Positions 33,079-47,920 are shown, counted from the first letter of the stretch. The stretch: DNA of 64,000 bases from Rhodospirillaceae bacterium (GCA_006969625.1 CP030885.1:4165430-4229429), one strand, 5' to 3'. Program-made: numbers and translations. Notes: a model not told the origin generated them from the sequence alone.

Positions 33079-33115
33079 GGCGGCCCGCCTGAGGCTCGAC
33101 CTGCCTCAGCCCGCC
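33079..33115. terminator. bidirectional hairpin between convergent genes
   Basis: CTGAGGC (33089-33095) pairs with GCCTCAG (33103-33109), extended by GGCGG/CCGCC across an internal loop. It sits between the convergent MFS gene and the DUF1236-like gene and includes the latter's stop. No T-run, so termination is inferred from position. Confidence 0.4.
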
Positions 33116-33480
33116 ACGTCGCGCAGGACGTCGCGGACGATGCCTGTCTCGGTCTCGATCAGCACCACATGCGCGCCGATGCGGCCATAGCGATGGCCGG
33201 GTATCTCGCGAAGCTGGCCCAGCAGTTCTTCCGGCAACTCGCGCACCGCGACGCCCGCCGGCACAGTGCCGTTGGTCCAGATCTCGCGCGTATTGACGCT
33301 CTGCGGCACCAGGCGCTGCCCGGTGGGCGCCGCATCGAACCAGTCTTGGATCTCGGCGCGGTCGAGCGCGGCGATTGCGTTGCTCGGCAACGCGCCATCC
33401 TTGTACTCGAGGGCCTGGGCGCCGCTGGCGGCGAGGCCGCTCAGCAGGGCGGCGGCGGTCAGCTTGTAGATCGGGGTCAT
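33106..33480 (-). CDS. secreted DUF1236-like protein (124 aa)
   Basis: MTPIYKLTAAALLSGLAASG ending AQA is a signal peptide. The C-terminal stretch HRYGRIGAHVVLIETETGIV resembles the DUF1236/RcnB-type periplasmic motif ('YRYVxxxxxVVLVDPxT..IV'). ATG 33480 has AGGAG upstream. Function unknown; probably periplasmic. Confidence 0.65.
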   Translation of the reverse strand: MTPIYKLTAAALLSGLAASGAQALEYKDGALPSNAIAALDRAEIQDWFDAAPTGQRLVPQSVNTREIWTNGTVPAGVAVRELPEELLGQLREIPGHRYGRIGAHVVLIETETGIVRDVLRDVAG

Positions 33481-33524
33481 CGAAGGCTCCTGCGTCTCGT
33501 TCGGCCCGCCGGCGGCCGAGGGCG

Positions 33525-34538
33525 TCACCCTTCCTCCGGCGCGTCTTCCGGCGCGTCTTCCGGCGCGCGCTTGCGGCGTGCGCGTGGGTGGGATCGCTCG
33601 TAGACCTCCAGCAGGTGCGCGCTATCGACAGCGGTATAGCGCTGTGTGGTGGAAAGGCTGGCGTGGCCCAAAAGTTCCTGAATGGCACGTAGGTCGCCGC
33701 CGGCCGCCAGCAGGTGGGTTGCGAAGGAATGCCGCAGGGCATGCGGCGTGGCGCTGTCCGGCAGGTCGAGCAGGCCGCGCAGCCGCTGCATGGCGAGCTG
33801 CACCTGGCGGGCCGACAGCGGCTTGCCGCGTTTGGAGAGGAACAGCGGCCCTTCGGCCGGCAGCGGGTGCGGGCAGGCGGCCCGGTAGGCGGCGACCGCC
33901 TCGGGAATCGCCGGCAGCAAGGGGACCAGCCGCTCCTTGCGCCCCTTGCCCAGCACGCGCAGCGCCTGCTGCCCCGGCGCCGGCGCCTCGGCGGCGGTCA
34001 GCGACAGAGCCTCGGCGATCCGCAGCCCCGCCCCGTACAGCAGCAGCAGGATCGCCGTGTCGCGCAAGCCCTCCCAGTCGTCAGCATGGACAGCGGCGAC
34101 CGACCCGACGGTCTCCAGCGCCTCGGCCGCGCTGAGTGCCTTCGGCAGGCTCTGCGGCAGCTTCGGGCCGCGCAGATGCGCGATGGCGGTGCTGTCCAGC
34201 CGGCCCTGCCGCGCGCCCCAGCGGTAGAAGCTGCGCACCGCCGAAAGGGCCCGCGCCGTCGAGCTGCGCGCCCCGCCGGCCATCGCCCGGCGCGCCAGCC
34301 AGGCGCGAAAGTCGGCCGGCCGCAGGGCGCGCAGGTCCCGCAACGTCGGACGGCCGCCCAGATGCACCGTCAGGAAGCGCAGGAAGTCGAGCAGGTCGCG
34401 GTCGTAGGCGGCGCAGGTGTGGGCGCTCGCCCGTTTTTCCTGCGCCAGCCAGCGGCGCCAGGTGCCGACCGCCGCCTCGGTCTCGGCGGTGCCGGGAAAG
34501 CCGATCAGCGGGTCGGTTATTCGGGCAGGTCGAGCCAT
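33525..34538 (-). CDS. xerC: XerC-type tyrosine recombinase (337 aa)
   Basis: Chromosome-dimer resolution recombinase. The N-terminal SAM-like domain ([20 protein letters not shown]) is followed by the catalytic domain with Arg in [10 protein letters not shown], Lys in [24 protein letters not shown] (H..R), His in [14 protein letters not shown] and nucleophile Tyr. The tail repeats APED three times. It overlaps the end of the DUF484 gene by 22 bases, a conserved alphaproteobacterial pair. ATG 34538 is preferred over GTG 34553. Confidence 0.92.
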   Translation of the reverse strand: MARPARITDPLIGFPGTAETEAAVGTWRRWLAQEKRASAHTCAAYDRDLLDFLRFLTVHLGGRPTLRDLRALRPADFRAWLARRAMAGGARSSTARALSAVRSFYRWGARQGRLDSTAIAHLRGPKLPQSLPKALSAAEALETVGSVAAVHADDWEGLRDTAILLLLYGAGLRIAEALSLTAAEAPAPGQQALRVLGKGRKERLVPLLPAIPEAVAAYRAACPHPLPAEGPLFLSKRGKPLSARQVQLAMQRLRGLLDLPDSATPHALRHSFATHLLAAGGDLRAIQELLGHASLSTTQRYTAVDSAHLLEVYERSHPRARRKRAPEDAPEDAPEEG

Positions 34539-35266
34539 GCGCGCACCAGGCACTCGACCGTGCGCCCGAGGAAAACCAGCAGCTCCGTGCCCTGGCCCTC
34601 GGCGAAGTGCGCGGGGTCGCGGCTGCCGAGCGCGATCACCGCCGGCGGCGTCGCCTCGCCGACGCTCAGGCGGATCAGGGCCGCCGAGCGGATCAGCCGG
34701 GCGCAGGTCGGGAAAAGCGCCGGGTCGCCCGGCGTGTCGCCGATCAGGCGCACCGTGCGGCCTGATCCCAGCATCGTGTCGACGGCGCCGGCCGACAAGC
34801 GATAGACCCCGAGCGGACGCTTCGGCGGCGCCGCGTCGAGCGCCGAGGGCTCGACGCCGAGGCTGACCGCGTCGATGTCCAGCGCAAAGGCCAGGTCGGC
34901 GGTCAGCATCTCGATCAGGTGCTCGAAGGAGCGCGCGGTGAGCAGCGCCAGCACGCCCTGGTGCAGGCGCGCCTGGGCGTGCGCGTTGGCGCGGCCGACG
35001 GCGACCAGCTCGTCCCGCTCTGCCTGGGTGCGCGCGAGGTCGGCGCGCAGGCGCTCGATCATCGCCTGTTGGAAGTCAACGACGCCATCGCCGCTGGCCC
35101 GCGCCGGCGGCGCCATCGCGTCGAGCAGGTCCGGGTGGCGCTGCAGGAAGTCCGGATGCCGGCGCAGGTAGGCCGCCACCTCGCCCTCGCCGAGGGCGTG
35201 GCGTGACCCCGTCGCGGCCGGGCCGTCCGAAGCCTGCTTAGGCGCTGCGTCGCGCCGGTTCGCCAT
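34517..35266 (-). CDS. DUF484-family protein (249 aa)
   Basis: N-terminal [20 protein letters not shown] is the DUF484 signature, followed by a coiled coil ([18 protein letters not shown]) and a GAF-like C-terminal half. These proteins are encoded next to xerC in many proteobacteria; the role is unproven. It overlaps the transaldolase gene by 29 bases. Confidence 0.88.
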   Translation of the reverse strand: MANRRDAAPKQASDGPAATGSRHALGEGEVAAYLRRHPDFLQRHPDLLDAMAPPARASGDGVVDFQQAMIERLRADLARTQAERDELVAVGRANAHAQARLHQGVLALLTARSFEHLIEMLTADLAFALDIDAVSLGVEPSALDAAPPKRPLGVYRLSAGAVDTMLGSGRTVRLIGDTPGDPALFPTCARLIRSAALIRLSVGEATPPAVIALGSRDPAHFAEGQGTELLVFLGRTVECLVRAWLDLPE

Positions 35267-35936
35267 GTCCGTCCTCGTCGCTCAGGATGGTTTGTCCGGT
35301 CTTCGCCCAGTCCGCCAGGAAGCCGTCCAGCCCCTTGTCGGTCAGCGGATGCTTGAACATGGCGCGCAGCACCGCCGGCGGCACGGTCGCCACGTCGGCG
35401 CCCAGCTTGGCCGCTTCGATCACATGCTGCGGCCCGCGCACGCTGGCGACCAGCACCTGGGTGCGGATCTCGGGATAGGCGGCGTAGATCTCGACGATGT
35501 CGCCGATCAGGTCCATGCCCACCGCGCCGATGTCGTCGAGCCGCCCGACGAAGGGCGAGACGTAGGTGGCGCCCGCCTTGGCGGCGAGAATCGCCTGGGC
35601 GGCGGAGAAGCAGAGGGTGACGTTCACCTGCGTGCCCTCGTCGGTGAGCGCCTTGCAGGTCTTCAGGCCGTCCGGCGTCAGCGGCACCTTGACGCAGACG
35701 TTGGGCGCCAGGCCTGCGAGCTTGCGGCCCTCGGCCAGCATGGTCGGATGGTCGGTCGCGGTGACCTCGGCCGAGACGGGACCGGGGACGATCTCGCAGA
35801 TTTCCTGCACCACCTCCAGGAAGGGCCGCCCGGTCTTGGCGACCAGCGAGGGATTGGTGGTGATGCCGTCGACCAGGCCGGTCGCGGCCAGGTCGCGGAT
35901 CTCGCCGACGTCGGCGGTGTCGATGAAGAACTGCAT
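35238..35936 (-). CDS. tal: transaldolase, short TalC/fructose-6-P aldolase-like form (232 aa)
   Basis: [16 protein letters not shown] and [18 protein letters not shown] are the opening signature of the small transaldolase family; NVCVKVPLT holds the Schiff-base Lys; [20 protein letters not shown] and [11 protein letters not shown] follow. The extended C-terminus (about 15 residues after DWAKTGQ) is a little longer than usual. It moves three-carbon units in the pentose phosphate pathway. Confidence 0.92.
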   Translation of the reverse strand: MQFFIDTADVGEIRDLAATGLVDGITTNPSLVAKTGRPFLEVVQEICEIVPGPVSAEVTATDHPTMLAEGRKLAGLAPNVCVKVPLTPDGLKTCKALTDEGTQVNVTLCFSAAQAILAAKAGATYVSPFVGRLDDIGAVGMDLIGDIVEIYAAYPEIRTQVLVASVRGPQHVIEAAKLGADVATVPPAVLRAMFKHPLTDKGLDGFLADWAKTGQTILSDEDGHGEPARRSA

Positions 35937-36137
35937 GGCGGCGGCCTTTCGCTCCTGGGCGGGTCTCGATGGCGGGCCGCGGCGGACCCGATGGCGATGC
36001 GCGGGTCGGAGATAGTCCCCCGCACCGCCCGGCGTCCAGGGCCGAGGCGCTGTCGTCGGCGCCGGCGCCGTCTCGCCCCCCGCCTGGCCGGGAAGACGAC
36101 TCGGGAAGACTCTGCCGTCGCGGCTAAACTCTAGCTC

Positions 36138-38405
36138 ATGGCCCAGCACCGCGCCAACAGCGCCCCGACGCGCGACCCCAAGCACGACCCGTCGCATGCC
36201 TGCATCGAGCCCGCCCCGGGACGGGCGCGCGTGCTGCTGCCGCTGCCGCTGTCGGGCGCCTACACCTATGCGGTCCCCGAGGGCCCGGCCCTGGCGCCCG
36301 GCGACTACGTCGTCGCGCCGCTGGGCGCGCGCGAGCTGGTGGGCGTGGTCTGGGACGCGCCGGCCGAACACGAGACGCCAGTCCCGACGGCGAAGCTGAA
36401 GCCGGTCGCCGGCAAGTTGGATCTGCCGCCGCTGCCGGCCGAGCACCGCCGCTTCGTCGACTGGGTGGCCGGCTACACCCTGGCGCCGCCCGGCGCCGTG
36501 CTGCGCATGACGCTGTCCTCGCCCGGCGCACTGGAGCCGCCCAAGCCGGTCAAGCGGGTGATCCGCCCGCCGCTGCCGCTGCCCGAAGACCTCAACCTGA
36601 CGCCGGCGCGGCGGCGGGTGCTGAGTGCGGCGGAGGATGGCTTCGCCTGGACCCAGGCCGAGCTGGCGCGCGAAGCCGGCGTCGGCGTCGGCGTGGTCAA
36701 GGGCCTGATCGGAGCCGGCGTGCTGGAGGAGGTGCTGCTGGAGCCGCGCCTGCCGCCCGGCGCGCCCGACCCGCACCTGCCAGGGCCGACCCTCTCCAAG
36801 GCCCAGGCGACCGCGGCCGCCGCGTTGGCCGAGAAGGTCGCGGACGGCTACTCCGCCACCCTGCTGGACGGCGTCACCGGCTCGGGCAAGACCGAGGTCT
36901 ACTTCGAGGCGGTGGCGGCGGCGCTGAAGGCCGGCAGGCAGGTGCTGGTGCTGCTGCCGGAGATCGCGCTATCGGCCCAGTGGCTGGAGCGCTTCACCCG
37001 GCGCTTCGGCGCGCGGCCGGTCGAATGGCACAGCGACCTGAAGTCGAGCGAGCGCCGGTTGGCCTGGCGGGCGGTGGCGGAAGGGCGTGCCCGGGTGGTG
37101 GTCGGCGCCCGCTCCGCGCTCTTCCTGCCCTACCCCGCGCTCGGCCTGATCGTCGTCGACGAGGAGCACGAGGGCGCCTTCAAGCAGGAGGACGGGGTGA
37201 TCTACCACGCCCGCGACATGGCGGTGGTGCGCTCCACGCTGGGCAAGTTCCCCGTCGTGTTGGCCTCGGCGACGCCGTCGCTGGAGTCCCTGGTCAACGT
37301 CGAGGCCGGCAAGTACGCCGAGCTGCACCTGCCCGACCGGCACGGCGGCGCGCTGCTGCCGGCGGTCGAGCTGATCGACCTGCGGCGCACGCCGCCCAAA
37401 CGCGACCCGGACATCGGCGTGACCTGGCTGGCGCCGCCGCTGGTCACGGCGCTGGAGGAGACCTTGACCGACGGTGCCCAGGCGCTGCTCTACCTGAATC
37501 GCCGCGGCTATGCGCCACTCACGCTTTGCCGCGCCTGCGGCCATCGCTTCGAATGCCCCGACTGCTCGGCCTGGCTGGTCGAGCACCGCTTCCTCGGCGC
37601 GCTCGTCTGCCACCACTGCGGCTACAGCCTGCGTCCGCCCGAGCAGTGCCCGGCCTGCGGCGCCGAGGACGCGCTGACGCCGATCGGCCCCGGGGTCGAG
37701 CGGCTGGCCGAGGAGGTGGCGCAGCGCTTCCCGGCCGCGCGCGTCGCGCTGATGTCCTCCGACAGCATCCAGGGGCCGGCGGCGGCGGCCGAGCTGGTCC
37801 GGCAGGTCCAGGCGCACGAGGTCGACATCGTCATCGGCACGCAGCTCGCCGCCAAGGGGCATCACTTCCCGCTGCTGACTCTGGTCGGCGTGGTCGACGG
37901 CGACCTGGGCCTGAAGGGCGGCGACCTGCGCGCCGGCGAGCGCACCTACCAACTGCTGCATCAGGTCGCAGGCCGCGCCGGGCGCGCCGACCGGCCGGGG
38001 CGCGTGCTGATCCAGACCTACCAGCCCGACCATCCGGTGATGCAGGCCCTGGCCTCTGGCGAGCGCGACCGCTTCCTGGCGGTCGAGGCGGAGCTGCGCC
38101 GCGAGGCCGGCTGGCCGCCCTTCGGCCGTCTGGCGGCGCTGATCGTCTCGGCGCCCGATGCCGGCCAGGCGGACGCCGCCTGCCGCCAGCTCGCCCGCGC
38201 CGCGCCGCGCCGCGAGGGCCTACAGGTGCTCGGCCCGGCCGAGGCGCCGATGGCGGTGCTGCGCGGCCGCCACCGCCGCCGATTTCTGGTGAAGGCCCGC
38301 CGCGAGCTGCCGCTGCAGCAGCTTCTCCGGAGCTGGCTCGGCAGCGTGAAGCTGCCGAGCGCGGTGAAGCCCTACGTCGATATCGACCCCTATAGCTTCT
38401 GGTGA
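36138..38405 (+). CDS. priA: PriA, primosomal replication-restart helicase (755 aa)
   Basis: Superfamily 2 helicase that reloads the replisome. N-terminal DNA-binding domain ([19 protein letters not shown]), Walker [14 protein letters not shown] box, VLASATPS, and eight zinc-binding Cys in four pairs (CRACG, CPDC, CHHCG, CPACG), then [13 protein letters not shown]. It ends with [10 protein letters not shown], the usual PriA terminus. It is divergent from the transaldolase gene with a 201-bp gap that must hold both promoters. Confidence 0.96.
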   Translation: MAQHRANSAPTRDPKHDPSHACIEPAPGRARVLLPLPLSGAYTYAVPEGPALAPGDYVVAPLGARELVGVVWDAPAEHETPVPTAKLKPVAGKLDLPPLPAEHRRFVDWVAGYTLAPPGAVLRMTLSSPGALEPPKPVKRVIRPPLPLPEDLNLTPARRRVLSAAEDGFAWTQAELAREAGVGVGVVKGLIGAGVLEEVLLEPRLPPGAPDPHLPGPTLSKAQATAAAALAEKVADGYSATLLDGVTGSGKTEVYFEAVAAALKAGRQVLVLLPEIALSAQWLERFTRRFGARPVEWHSDLKSSERRLAWRAVAEGRARVVVGARSALFLPYPALGLIVVDEEHEGAFKQEDGVIYHARDMAVVRSTLGKFPVVLASATPSLESLVNVEAGKYAELHLPDRHGGALLPAVELIDLRRTPPKRDPDIGVTWLAPPLVTALEETLTDGAQALLYLNRRGYAPLTLCRACGHRFECPDCSAWLVEHRFLGALVCHHCGYSLRPPEQCPACGAEDALTPIGPGVERLAEEVAQRFPAARVALMSSDSIQGPAAAAELVRQVQAHEVDIVIGTQLAAKGHHFPLLTLVGVVDGDLGLKGGDLRAGERTYQLLHQVAGRAGRADRPGRVLIQTYQPDHPVMQALASGERDRFLAVEAELRREAGWPPFGRLAALIVSAPDAGQADAACRQLARAAPRREGLQVLGPAEAPMAVLRGRHRRRFLVKARRELPLQQLLRSWLGSVKLPSAVKPYVDIDPYSFW

Positions 38406-38407
38406 GG

Positions 38408-38442
38408 CCGCCCGCCTGTAACGTCCAAACCCGGGCGGTTTT
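38408..38442 (+). terminator. intrinsic terminator after priA
   Basis: CCGCCCG (38408-38414) pairs with CGGGCGG (38432-38438) and is followed directly by TTTT. It starts two bases after the priA stop. This separates priA from the ATP synthase operon. Confidence 0.7.
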
Positions 38443-40909
<2,467 letters not shown>

Positions 40910-40952
40910 GCGGCCGGACGCAAGCGCGAAGCACGAGGACTGAGCGGACCCG

Positions 40953-43365
<2,413 letters not shown>

Positions 43366-43400
43366 CGCCGCCCGCCGGAACGCCCTAGGGAAGGATCGCC

Positions 43401-43817
43401 ATGGCCGCCGAGCAGGTCGAATTCGAACTGGTCTCCCCGGAAAAGCTGCTGCTCTCCGAGCCGGTGGCGATGGTCGTGGTGCCCGGCGCCGACGGCGACT
43501 TCGGCGTGCTGCCGCGCCACGCGCCGCTGATCTCCTCGCTGCGCATCGGCGTCATCTCGGTCTACCGGGACAAGCGCAACGAGGTCAGCGAGAAGATCTT
43601 CGTCGACGGCGGCTTCGCCGAGGTGACGCCGCAGCGCTGCACGGTGCTGGCCGAGCAGGCGGTGCGGCTCGGCGAGATCGACCGGGCGAAGGTCGAGCAG
43701 GAGCTGAAGGACGCGCGCGAGGACCTGAGCGACGCCAGCGGCGAAACCGAGCGCAAGGCGGCCGAGCGCAGCGTCGCGCGCCTCGAGGGCATGCTGGACG
43801 CGCTCGCTCGCGCCTGA
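43401..43817 (+). CDS. atpC: ATP synthase F1 subunit epsilon (138 aa)
   Basis: N-terminal beta-sandwich (EFELVSPEKLLLSEPVAMVV, PGADGDFGVLPRHAPLIS) and C-terminal helical hairpin (DRAKVEQELKDAREDLSDAS). Last gene of the operon; ends 28 bases before a strong hairpin. F0 genes are not in this window, as is usual in alphaproteobacteria. Confidence 0.95.
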   Translation: MAAEQVEFELVSPEKLLLSEPVAMVVVPGADGDFGVLPRHAPLISSLRIGVISVYRDKRNEVSEKIFVDGGFAEVTPQRCTVLAEQAVRLGEIDRAKVEQELKDAREDLSDASGETERKAAERSVARLEGMLDALARA

Positions 43818-43845
43818 GCCCGTCGGACAAGCGGTCAACCCGGCA

Positions 43846-43878
43846 GCGGCCGCGGGGCAGGGGCCGCCCCGCGGCCGC
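43846..43878 (+). terminator. 13-bp GC hairpin after atpC
   Basis: GCGGCCGCGGGGC (43846-43858) pairs perfectly with 43866-43878 around a 7-nt loop. No T-run follows, only CCTTG. Its place after the last atp gene supports a terminator or mRNA-end stabiliser. Confidence 0.65.
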
Positions 43879-44121
43879 CCTTGACATTCGTGGCCCGCCC
43901 TGCCGGCGCACCGGATATTCGCGGTTAAGCGCTTGTTCGGCCTGTGAAAATTCGGCTTTTTGCAGTTGCGAGATTGCGACAGACTTGCAGGGCGCCGCCT
44001 TCGTACCAACATCATGCGCGCGCGAGCGAAAACTGCCCGGAACAAGTGTCTCGCGTGCCGCGTTGCATCGCTTTCAGGCGGAAGTCGAACCACGCAGCGA
44101 AACAACAGGGCTTGAGGGGTC
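43879..44121. other. intergenic region before the ferritin-like gene
   Basis: No gene seen in the 304-bp gap. A TTGACA at 43881-43886 has no matching -10 at proper spacing. A lower-GC stretch around 43920-43970 (TGAAAATTCGGCTTTTTGC) could hold the promoter of the next gene. Confidence 0.4.
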
Positions 44122-44955
44122 ATGTCTGCCAACCACTGGACGCTCGACGACATCCCTTGGGACCGCTTCGACCCGAGCAAGGTCGATCCCGACATCCTCA
44201 AGGTCATGAAGGCCGCCAGCCTGGTGGAGTACAACGGCGGCGACTATGCCACCTACCTGTGCAACGTCTTTCCGGAGGACGCCGAGTTCTGCGCCGAGGC
44301 GCGGCGCTGGGCGCGCGAGGAGGTGCAGCACGGCGAGGCGCTGGGCAAGTGGGCGCAGATCGCCGACGACGGATTCGACTTCGAGCAGTCGTTCCAACGC
44401 TTCCTTGACGGGTTCCGCCTGCCGCTCGAGGCGACCGAGTCGGTGCGCGGCTCGCGCACCGGCGAGCTGGTGGCCCGCTGCATCGTCGAGGTCGGCACCT
44501 CAAGCTTCTACGCTTCGATCGGCGACGCCACCGAGGAGCCGGTGCTTAAGGACATCTGCCGGCGCATCGCCGCCGACGAGCTGCGCCACTACAAGCTCTT
44601 CTACCGCTTCATGCGCCGCTACCTGGAGCAGGAGAACATCGGCAAGTATCGCCGCCTGCTGATCGCCGTCGGCCGCATGCGCGAAACCGAGGACGACGAG
44701 CTGGCTTGCGCCTATTGGGCGGCCAATTCCGAGGCGGGCGAGCCCTACGACCACCGGAAGTGGTGCGAGGCCTACATGGGCCGCGCCTACGGCTTCTACC
44801 GCCTGCCGCGGGTCGAGCGGGCGACGGCGATGACCTGGAAGGCCGCCGGCCTGGACCCGCAGAGTCGTGCGGTTTCCTGGTTCGCCACGCTCGGCTACCG
44901 GATCATGCAATACCGCCGCCGCCGCCTGGAGCGCGCCGGCGCCCTGGCCGCCTGA
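44122..44955 (+). CDS. ferritin-like (di-iron) domain protein (277 aa)
   Basis: A four-helix bundle with two ExxH-type metal ligand sets: EEVQHGEALGKWA near residue 70 and DELRHYKLFYRF near residue 152, plus Glu in CIVEVGTSSFYASI. This resembles ferritin-like/acyl-ACP-desaturase-fold proteins. The first 25 residues and the last 80 are extra. Substrate unknown: iron oxidation, oxygen or peroxide handling, or hydroxylation are possible. Confidence 0.75.
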   Translation: MSANHWTLDDIPWDRFDPSKVDPDILKVMKAASLVEYNGGDYATYLCNVFPEDAEFCAEARRWAREEVQHGEALGKWAQIADDGFDFEQSFQRFLDGFRLPLEATESVRGSRTGELVARCIVEVGTSSFYASIGDATEEPVLKDICRRIAADELRHYKLFYRFMRRYLEQENIGKYRRLLIAVGRMRETEDDELACAYWAANSEAGEPYDHRKWCEAYMGRAYGFYRLPRVERATAMTWKAAGLDPQSRAVSWFATLGYRIMQYRRRRLERAGALAA

Positions 44956-45255
44956 GGCGAACGCCGGTCGCGACCGGATCGCCGACAAGACCGCCGATGC
45001 GATGCGTCGGCCGGCCGACCGCCCGATTGAGCGCATCGACAGGTCGTTCGATACGCAGCTCGGTACGCGTGTGGCAGAGGCGCGGTGGAGGAACCGCAGG
45101 TTCCGTCGGGTGTTCCCTTGACTGACCGATGACTGACCGACCTCGCGTTCCAGGTCCGATGCGTAGCGGCCTTGCCGGAGTCTTGCCCATCTGCCGCGGT
45201 GGGCCAACTTCGTGTATGGTCCTGCGTGCACGATCCGTCCGGAGCCCGAAACCTC
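44956..45255. other. 300-bp gap before tspO
   Basis: No gene recognised. It contains an 11-bp-period direct repeat (GACTGACCGA at 45120-45129 and 45131-45140) and a small hairpin GGAACC-gca-GGTTCC (45090-45104). Either could be regulatory; nothing firmer can be said. Confidence 0.35.
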
Positions 45256-45738
45256 GTGCTTGAGTTCTTTGCCGACCCGAACACCCTGGCGCTGCTGGGC
45301 TTCGTCGCCGCCAACTTCCTGGTGGCGATGAGCGGCGCGCTGTTCCGGCCCGGGCAGTGGTACGAGACCCTGGACAAGCCGCCCTGGACCCCGCCGAACT
45401 GGCTGTTCGGGCCGGTCTGGATGGTGCTCTACGGGATGATCGCCGTTGCCGGATGGCTGGTCTGGCGGGAGGTCGGTCTCAGCCTGGCGGCCTTCGCCCC
45501 CTACGTCGTGCAGCTCCTGCTCAACGCGCTTTGGTCGGCGCTGTTCTTCGGCATGCGGCGGATGCGCCTGGCGCTCTACGAGGTGGCGCTGCTGTGGCTC
45601 GGCATCGCCGTCAACATCGCCGTCTTCCTGCCGATCGAGCCGGGTGCCGCGCTGCTGCTGGTGCCCTACATCGTCTGGGTCACGATCGCCGCGGCGCTGA
45701 ACTACGAGGTGGTGCGGCGCAACCCCGCCTACGCCTGA
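45256..45738 (+). CDS. tspO: TspO/MBR-family membrane protein (160 aa)
   Basis: Five hydrophobic helices with the family marks WYETLDKPPWTPPNWLFGPV, LLLNALWSALFFGMRR and YIVWVTIAAALNYEVVRRN. TspO binds porphyrins and cholesterol-like ligands in the (outer) membrane and modulates tetrapyrrole and stress responses. I use GTG 45256, which gives the typical N-terminal helix; the frame remains open upstream. Confidence 0.9.
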   Translation: MLEFFADPNTLALLGFVAANFLVAMSGALFRPGQWYETLDKPPWTPPNWLFGPVWMVLYGMIAVAGWLVWREVGLSLAAFAPYVVQLLLNALWSALFFGMRRMRLALYEVALLWLGIAVNIAVFLPIEPGAALLLVPYIVWVTIAAALNYEVVRRNPAYA

Positions 45739-45749
45739 GGGAGGCTGCC

Positions 45750-45893
45750 ATGGACGGCGGTGCGGGCCTCAAGCTCTTCGAACTGATCCTGCTGCCGGCC
45801 CTGGTCTTCGGCTGGGGCTTCTACGAACTCTACAAGCTCGACAAGGACAAGAAGGCGCGTGCCGCGAAGAAGAAGGCCGAGGACCGGGATTGA
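45750..45893 (+). CDS. 47-residue single-pass membrane protein
   Basis: MDGGAGLKLFELILLPALVF is followed by GWGFYELYKLDKDKK and a Lys/Ala/Asp tail. One membrane helix with a charged cytoplasmic tail. GAGGGAGG lies 5-12 bases before the ATG and the gene begins 11 bases after tspO, so it is very likely expressed with it. The 'FYELYKLDK' linker occurs in small proteobacterial membrane proteins of unknown role. Confidence 0.7.
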   Translation: MDGGAGLKLFELILLPALVFGWGFYELYKLDKDKKARAAKKKAEDRD

Positions 45894-45912
45894 CGCCGCG
45901 CCGCCGGTCCGC

Positions 45913-46227
45913 CTACTCCAGCACCACCGCTGTGCCGTTCGCGCTGACCATCAGCATGGACTCGCCGACCGTCTCGTAGTCCAGGTCGACGCCGATCACC
46001 GCGTTGGCGCCCAGCGCCTGAGCCTTCTCCACCATGTCGGCGACGGCCTCGTCCTTGGCGTCGCGCAGCGCCTTCTCGTAGGACCCGGCCCGACCGCCGA
46101 CGATGTCGCGGATCGAGGCGAAAAAGTCCCGGAAGACGTTGGCGCCGATGATGCACTCGCCGGCGACCAGACCATGATAGGCGACGATACGTTTGCCCTC
46201 GACGGACTCGGTGGTGGTGACCAGCAT
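45913..46227 (-). CDS. YbjQ/UPF0145-family protein (104 aa)
   Basis: Starts [20 protein letters not shown] and contains [21 protein letters not shown] and [15 protein letters not shown], all hallmarks of the YbjQ (putative heavy-metal-binding) family, a small oligomeric fold. Full length. GGGAGGG nine bases upstream of ATG. Role unknown. Confidence 0.92.
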   Translation of the reverse strand: MLVTTTESVEGKRIVAYHGLVAGECIIGANVFRDFFASIRDIVGGRAGSYEKALRDAKDEAVADMVEKAQALGANAVIGVDLDYETVGESMLMVSANGTAVVLE

Positions 46228-46320
46228 GTCTGCGTGCCCTCCCGCTTCCAGACGGGTTTCGACCGGACGTCACCATAGCGCGCTTGTATGACGGGGCGAT
46301 ACGGGGCAGCGTCTTGCGCC

Positions 46321-47661
46321 ATGAGCTTCGCCGAGCCGCCGTCCCCCGCCGCGCCGCAGGCCACGCCCGAGGGCGCGGGCAAACGCGGCATCCTGGCCTG
46401 GTGCCTCTACGACTGGGCGAACTCCGCCTTCCCGACGGTCATCGTCACCTTCGTCTTCGCCGCCTACGTCACCAACGTGATCGCGCCGACGCCGGAGATC
46501 GGCACCGGCCAGTGGGGCCTGGCCATGGGGCTGTCGGGCGTGGCGATCGCGCTGCTCAGCCCGGTGCTCGGCGCCATCGCCGACCAGAACGGCCGGCGCA
46601 AGCCCTGGATCGCCGTCTTCGCGCTCGCCTGCGTGGCGGTCGGCGCTCTGCTGTGGACGGTCGAGCCGACGGCCGGGATGCTGGTCTGGGCGCTGCTGCT
46701 GGTGGCCTTGGCCAACGTCGCCTTCGAGGTCGGCACGGTCTTCTACAACGCCATGCTGCCGGAGGTGGCGCCGCGCGGGATGATGGGGCGGATCTCCGGC
46801 TGGGCCTGGGGACTGGGCTACGCCGGCGGCCTCGCCTGCCTCGCCGCCTGCCTGCTGCTGTTCGTACAGCCGGAGGTGCCGCTGTTCGGCCTCGACAAGG
46901 ACAGCTACGAGCACGTGCGCGTCACCGGCCCCTTCGTCGGCCTGTGGTTTCTGGTCTTCGCGCTGCCGATGTTCCTGCTGACGCCGGATCGTCCGGGCCG
47001 CGGCGTCGCCACCGCGACGGCCGTGCGCGAGGGCCTGCAGACCCTGGGCCGGACGCTGCGCAAACTGCCGCGCTACGGCACCATCCTGCGCTTCCTGATC
47101 GCGCGCATGCTCTACACCGACGGGCTCAACACGCTGTTCGCCTTCGGCGGCATCTACGCCGCCGGCACCTTCGGCATGAGCTTCGACGAGATCCTGGTGT
47201 TCGGCATCCTGCTCAACGTCACCGCCGGGCTCGGCGCCGCCGCCTTCGCCTGGATCGACGACTGGCTGGGGCCGAAGCGCACCGTGCTGATCTCGGTCGC
47301 CTGTCTCAGCCTGTTCGGCGCGGCGATCCTGCTGGTCGAGAGCAAGACGGCCTTCTACGTGCTCGGCTGTATCATCGGCCTGTTCATCGGCCCGGCACAG
47401 TCCGCCAGCCGCAGCCTGATGGGCCGCCTGGCGCCGGCCGAAGTGCGTACCGAGATGTTCGGTCTCTATGCCCTGTCCGGGAAGGTCACCGCCTGGATCG
47501 GGCCGCTGATGGTCGGCGGCGTCACCGTGCTGATGGACAGCCAGCGCTGGGGCATGGCGACCATCCTGATCCTGTTCCTGTCCGGCGCCGCCCTGCTGTG
47601 GCCCTTGCGCGAGCCGCCGCAGGACGGCGTTCCGGAGCGGCCCGGCGGGAAACCGGCCTGA
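46321..47661 (+). CDS. MFS transporter, Atg22/UMF1-like (446 aa)
   Basis: Opens with ILAWCLYDWANSAFPTVI, the signature of the UMF1/Atg22-like MFS family, then about twelve helices; NGRRKPWIAVF follows helix 2. Relatives in yeast release amino acids from vacuoles; bacterial substrates are unknown. An ATG at 46288 would add 11 residues; neither start has a good ribosome site. Confidence 0.82.
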   Translation: MSFAEPPSPAAPQATPEGAGKRGILAWCLYDWANSAFPTVIVTFVFAAYVTNVIAPTPEIGTGQWGLAMGLSGVAIALLSPVLGAIADQNGRRKPWIAVFALACVAVGALLWTVEPTAGMLVWALLLVALANVAFEVGTVFYNAMLPEVAPRGMMGRISGWAWGLGYAGGLACLAACLLLFVQPEVPLFGLDKDSYEHVRVTGPFVGLWFLVFALPMFLLTPDRPGRGVATATAVREGLQTLGRTLRKLPRYGTILRFLIARMLYTDGLNTLFAFGGIYAAGTFGMSFDEILVFGILLNVTAGLGAAAFAWIDDWLGPKRTVLISVACLSLFGAAILLVESKTAFYVLGCIIGLFIGPAQSASRSLMGRLAPAEVRTEMFGLYALSGKVTAWIGPLMVGGVTVLMDSQRWGMATILILFLSGAALLWPLREPPQDGVPERPGGKPA

Positions 47662-47680
47662 GGGTTCGTCAGCGGCGCGG

Positions 47681-47920
47681 TCAGGCCGCGCCGTGGCGCG
47701 CGAAGCCCTCACGGGTGCGCCCGTAGTCGGCGATCAGGCGACGCAGCGCCCGTGCGACGCCGACGAAGCCGCTGCGCATTGCGCGGCCCTGCAGGGCGCG
47801 GCCACGCGCCAGGGCGCGGGCCACATCCGCGTCGGCGGTCATGGCATAGGGGTGGGCCGCTGCGACTGCGCCGTGGGCGCCGTGTGCGTTGCGGCCGGAC
47901 GTCTGGACATTTGCGGTCAT
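47681..47920 (-). CDS. small protein of unknown function, divergent from lysR (79 aa)
   Basis: Ala/Arg-rich, soluble, with ADADVARALARGRALQGRAM and a basic helix FVGVARALRRLIADYGRTRE. AGGAGAG precedes the ATG closely, supporting a real gene. It is divergent from the LysR gene across a palindrome, the usual arrangement for a LysR target. Family not recognised. Confidence 0.6.
   Translation of the reverse strand: MTANVQTSGRNAHGAHGAVAAAHPYAMTADADVARALARGRALQGRAMRSGFVGVARALRRLIADYGRTREGFARHGAA

Noticed and set aside
43881..43886. TTGACA as promoter after the atp terminator
   Set aside because: No acceptable -10 hexamer at 16-18 bp.
44956..45255. Gene in the gap before tspO
   Set aside because: Short frames lack ribosome sites and protein-like composition.
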